Source: an uncultured Flavihumibacter sp. (GTDB taxonomy: Bacteria; Bacteroidota; Bacteroidia; Chitinophagales; Chitinophagaceae). Taken from it: DNA of 64,000 nucleotides. Location: assembly GCA_902168105.1 (NCBI GenBank), contig CABHOY010000041.1:1-64000 (forward strand), given 5' to 3'. This document shows positions 62,692-64,000 of this stretch, piece after piece; positions within the stretch are counted from its first letter, which is position 1; each line of letters begins with the position of its first letter. The position numbers were made by a program, and so were the translations under genes. The notes beneath the pieces are model-generated. The model ran no database searches. It was given only the letters and a program-made list of their open reading frames with translations, and was not told the DNA's origin.

Positions 62692-64000
62692 ATGATCATA
62701 AGCAAAAAGTTGAACATATCGGCAGTGCTGCTAGTGGGAGCGCTTGGCTTCAGCTCATGCAGCCTGGACGAAAAAGATCTATACAAACCTGTTCCGGAAG
62801 CCATCTTTAGCAATGCAACAGGTATTGGTAACGGCGTTAGCGGCGTATATAGTTCCCTGCGCAGGTTGTATGGCTCAGAGCCTGGCTTCACGGTAACAGA
62901 GATGGGAACAGATATCTTTCAGCATGGAAAGGACGGTAGCTTCAAATTTATGGACGACTACTCTACCGCCTTCAATCCTCAGAACAGCTATCTCACAAGT
63001 ATCTGGAACAACTGTTATGTAGGCATAAACACAGCTAACACTGTTCTGGACAAGATAGACGCCGTATCTATGGACCCGGCACTGAAAATGCGTTATAAAG
63101 CCGAAGTACGCTTCCTGCGCGCCAACTATTATTACTGGCTGACCACACAGTTCGGAGACGTAGTGTATACCGAACATGAAACCAAAGGGGCTGTAACCGA
63201 TGCAGGCAGGGTGTCTAAAGATACCATCTGGAGAAAGATGCAGGAGGATACAAAGTTTGCCGTGGATAACCTGGGCTGGACCACCAGCGACTACGGACGT
63301 GTTACGAAAGGAGCCGCCCTCCACCAGCTGGCAAAGATCGCACTGCTGATGAAAGACTATAAAGGCGCATCCGATGCTGCGCTGGAGCTGATCAACAACG
63401 GGCCGTTCAAACTGCAAACTACTTACGCAGCAGTATTCGATTATTCTAACCAGCAAAACAGCGAGATCGTTTTTGCTACGCAATATCTCAATAATGCCCT
63501 TTACAATGGACCAGGCAATGGCGGCCACGCATTCTTTACGCCAGCTTATGACCAGTTCGGGCTGACCAGGGACCTTAACCAGGGCGGCAGACCATACACC
63601 CGTTTCCGTCCTACAGCTTTCTTCAGAAATCTGTTTGAAGCCAACGACAGCCGCTTTGACGTAACCTTCCGTTATACATGGTTCTATAACAATGCTGCAA
63701 CCACACCGGCAGGTAAGAAAGTTGGTGATACAGTAGTATGGACGATCAGTCCGGGTGTTACTTCCAATGTAGCTCCTAACACTGATAACATGCACTGGGC
63801 TATCAAAAAACATGACGACCCGACCCGTTCCAGTCCGCAGGACCTTTCCGGTTTCAGGGATTTCTTCGTGTACCGCTTGTCTGAAACTTATCTGATCGCA
63901 GCTGAAGCACTGATGATGCAGCAGAAGAGCGATGAAGGTGTGATCTGGCTAAACAAAGTAAGGGACAGGGCCGCGAAACCAGGTACTACTCTCACACAGC
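62692..64000 (+). CDS. SusD/RagB-family outer-membrane lipoprotein (cut by window end)
   Basis: 436 codons are visible from the ATG 19 nt after the SusC stop, and the frame runs off the right edge. A lipobox GFSSCSL (Cys about 23) anchors the protein to the outer membrane outer leaflet. Helical repeats of the SusD fold begin with GIGNGVSGVYSSLRRLYG, and the motifs AEVRFLRANYYYWLTTQFGDV and GAALHQLAKIALLMKDYKGA are typical tetratricopeptide-type helices. The last visible part reads LSETYLIAAEALMMQQ. SusD closes over the SusC transporter and captures substrate. Confidence 0.93.
   Translation, partial: MIISKKLNISAVLLVGALGFSSCSLDEKDLYKPVPEAIFSNATGIGNGVSGVYSSLRRLYGSEPGFTVTEMGTDIFQHGKDGSFKFMDDYSTAFNPQNSYLTSIWNNCYVGINTANTVLDKIDAVSMDPALKMRYKAEVRFLRANYYYWLTTQFGDVVYTEHETKGAVTDAGRVSKDTIWRKMQEDTKFAVDNLGWTTSDYGRVTKGAALHQLAKIALLMKDYKGASDAALELINNGPFKLQTTYAAVFDYSNQQNSEIVFATQYLNNALYNGPGNGGHAFFTPAYDQFGLTRDLNQGGRPYTRFRPTAFFRNLFEANDSRFDVTFRYTWFYNNAATTPAGKKVGDTVVWTISPGVTSNVAPNTDNMHWAIKKHDDPTRSSPQDLSGFRDFFVYRLSETYLIAAEALMMQQKSDEGVIWLNKVRDRAAKPGTTLTQ

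Noticed and set aside
62875..63813. 312-codon minus-strand ORF at the right edge
   Set aside because: It lies wholly antisense to the SusD gene, which has strong family motifs.

Overview
The window looks like chromosomal DNA of a Bacteroidota member, most like Chitinophaga or another Chitinophagaceae. Reasons: a type IX secretion (T9SS) PorV-like protein beside a giant adhesin with a C-terminal sorting domain, a FecI/FecR/SusC/SusD train, DUF4369-thioredoxin and FtsX/MacB-type permease proteins, an Rhs protein of the DUF6443 type, and repeated TAnnTTTG promoter boxes close upstream of start codons. I see no rRNA, tRNA, CRISPR array or intact insertion sequence.

Layout. 0.3-1.9 kb: a small membrane protein and a PorV-like protein. 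1.9-11.2 kb: a 3107-residue T9SS adhesin with about 24 Ig-like repeats, cotranscribed with the PorV gene and divergent from a LuxR-type response regulator (11.5 kb). 12-17 kb: thioredoxin-like lipoprotein, small protein, ABC permease, glycolipid-binding-like protein. 17-22 kb: a four-gene envelope operon (outer-membrane barrel, Ig-like protein, secreted protein, lipoprotein) of unknown function. 22-28 kb: YwbE, then a DUF4132 giant protein with a small partner. 28-29 kb: DUF6965-like protein and an AraC regulator.

29.4-38.6 kb is a molybdenum block. A ModE-like regulator and a TonB-dependent receptor form one unit. A six-gene operon encodes a 2Fe-2S subunit, a periplasmic molybdopterin hydroxylase subunit, a dihaem cytochrome, XdhC, a MocA-type nucleotidyltransferase and MoaA. 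Together they can make, load and use a molybdenum hydroxylase that passes electrons to cytochrome c.

38.6-44.6 kb is visibly AT-richer and looks like acquired accessory DNA. It holds a two-gene cassette (a double phospholipase D-type nuclease and an unrecognised partner), a candidate defence system. The partner's reading frame begins through a classical A AAA AAG slippery heptamer, so its expression may depend on a -1 ribosomal frameshift or on phase variation. This is the observation I rate highest. 43.7-49.1 kb carries an orphan small protein and an Rhs toxin with its immunity gene. Upstream of the toxin is a perfect 28-bp-arm palindrome built from 11-bp units.

49.8-57.4 kb holds a DUF2809 membrane protein, a GH5 glycanase with a CBM6-like module, a DUF779/aldehyde dehydrogenase pair with a divergent AraC regulator, an M1 peptidase and a small acidic protein. 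57.6-64 kb is a FecI-FecR-SusC-SusD uptake locus cut by the right edge of the window.
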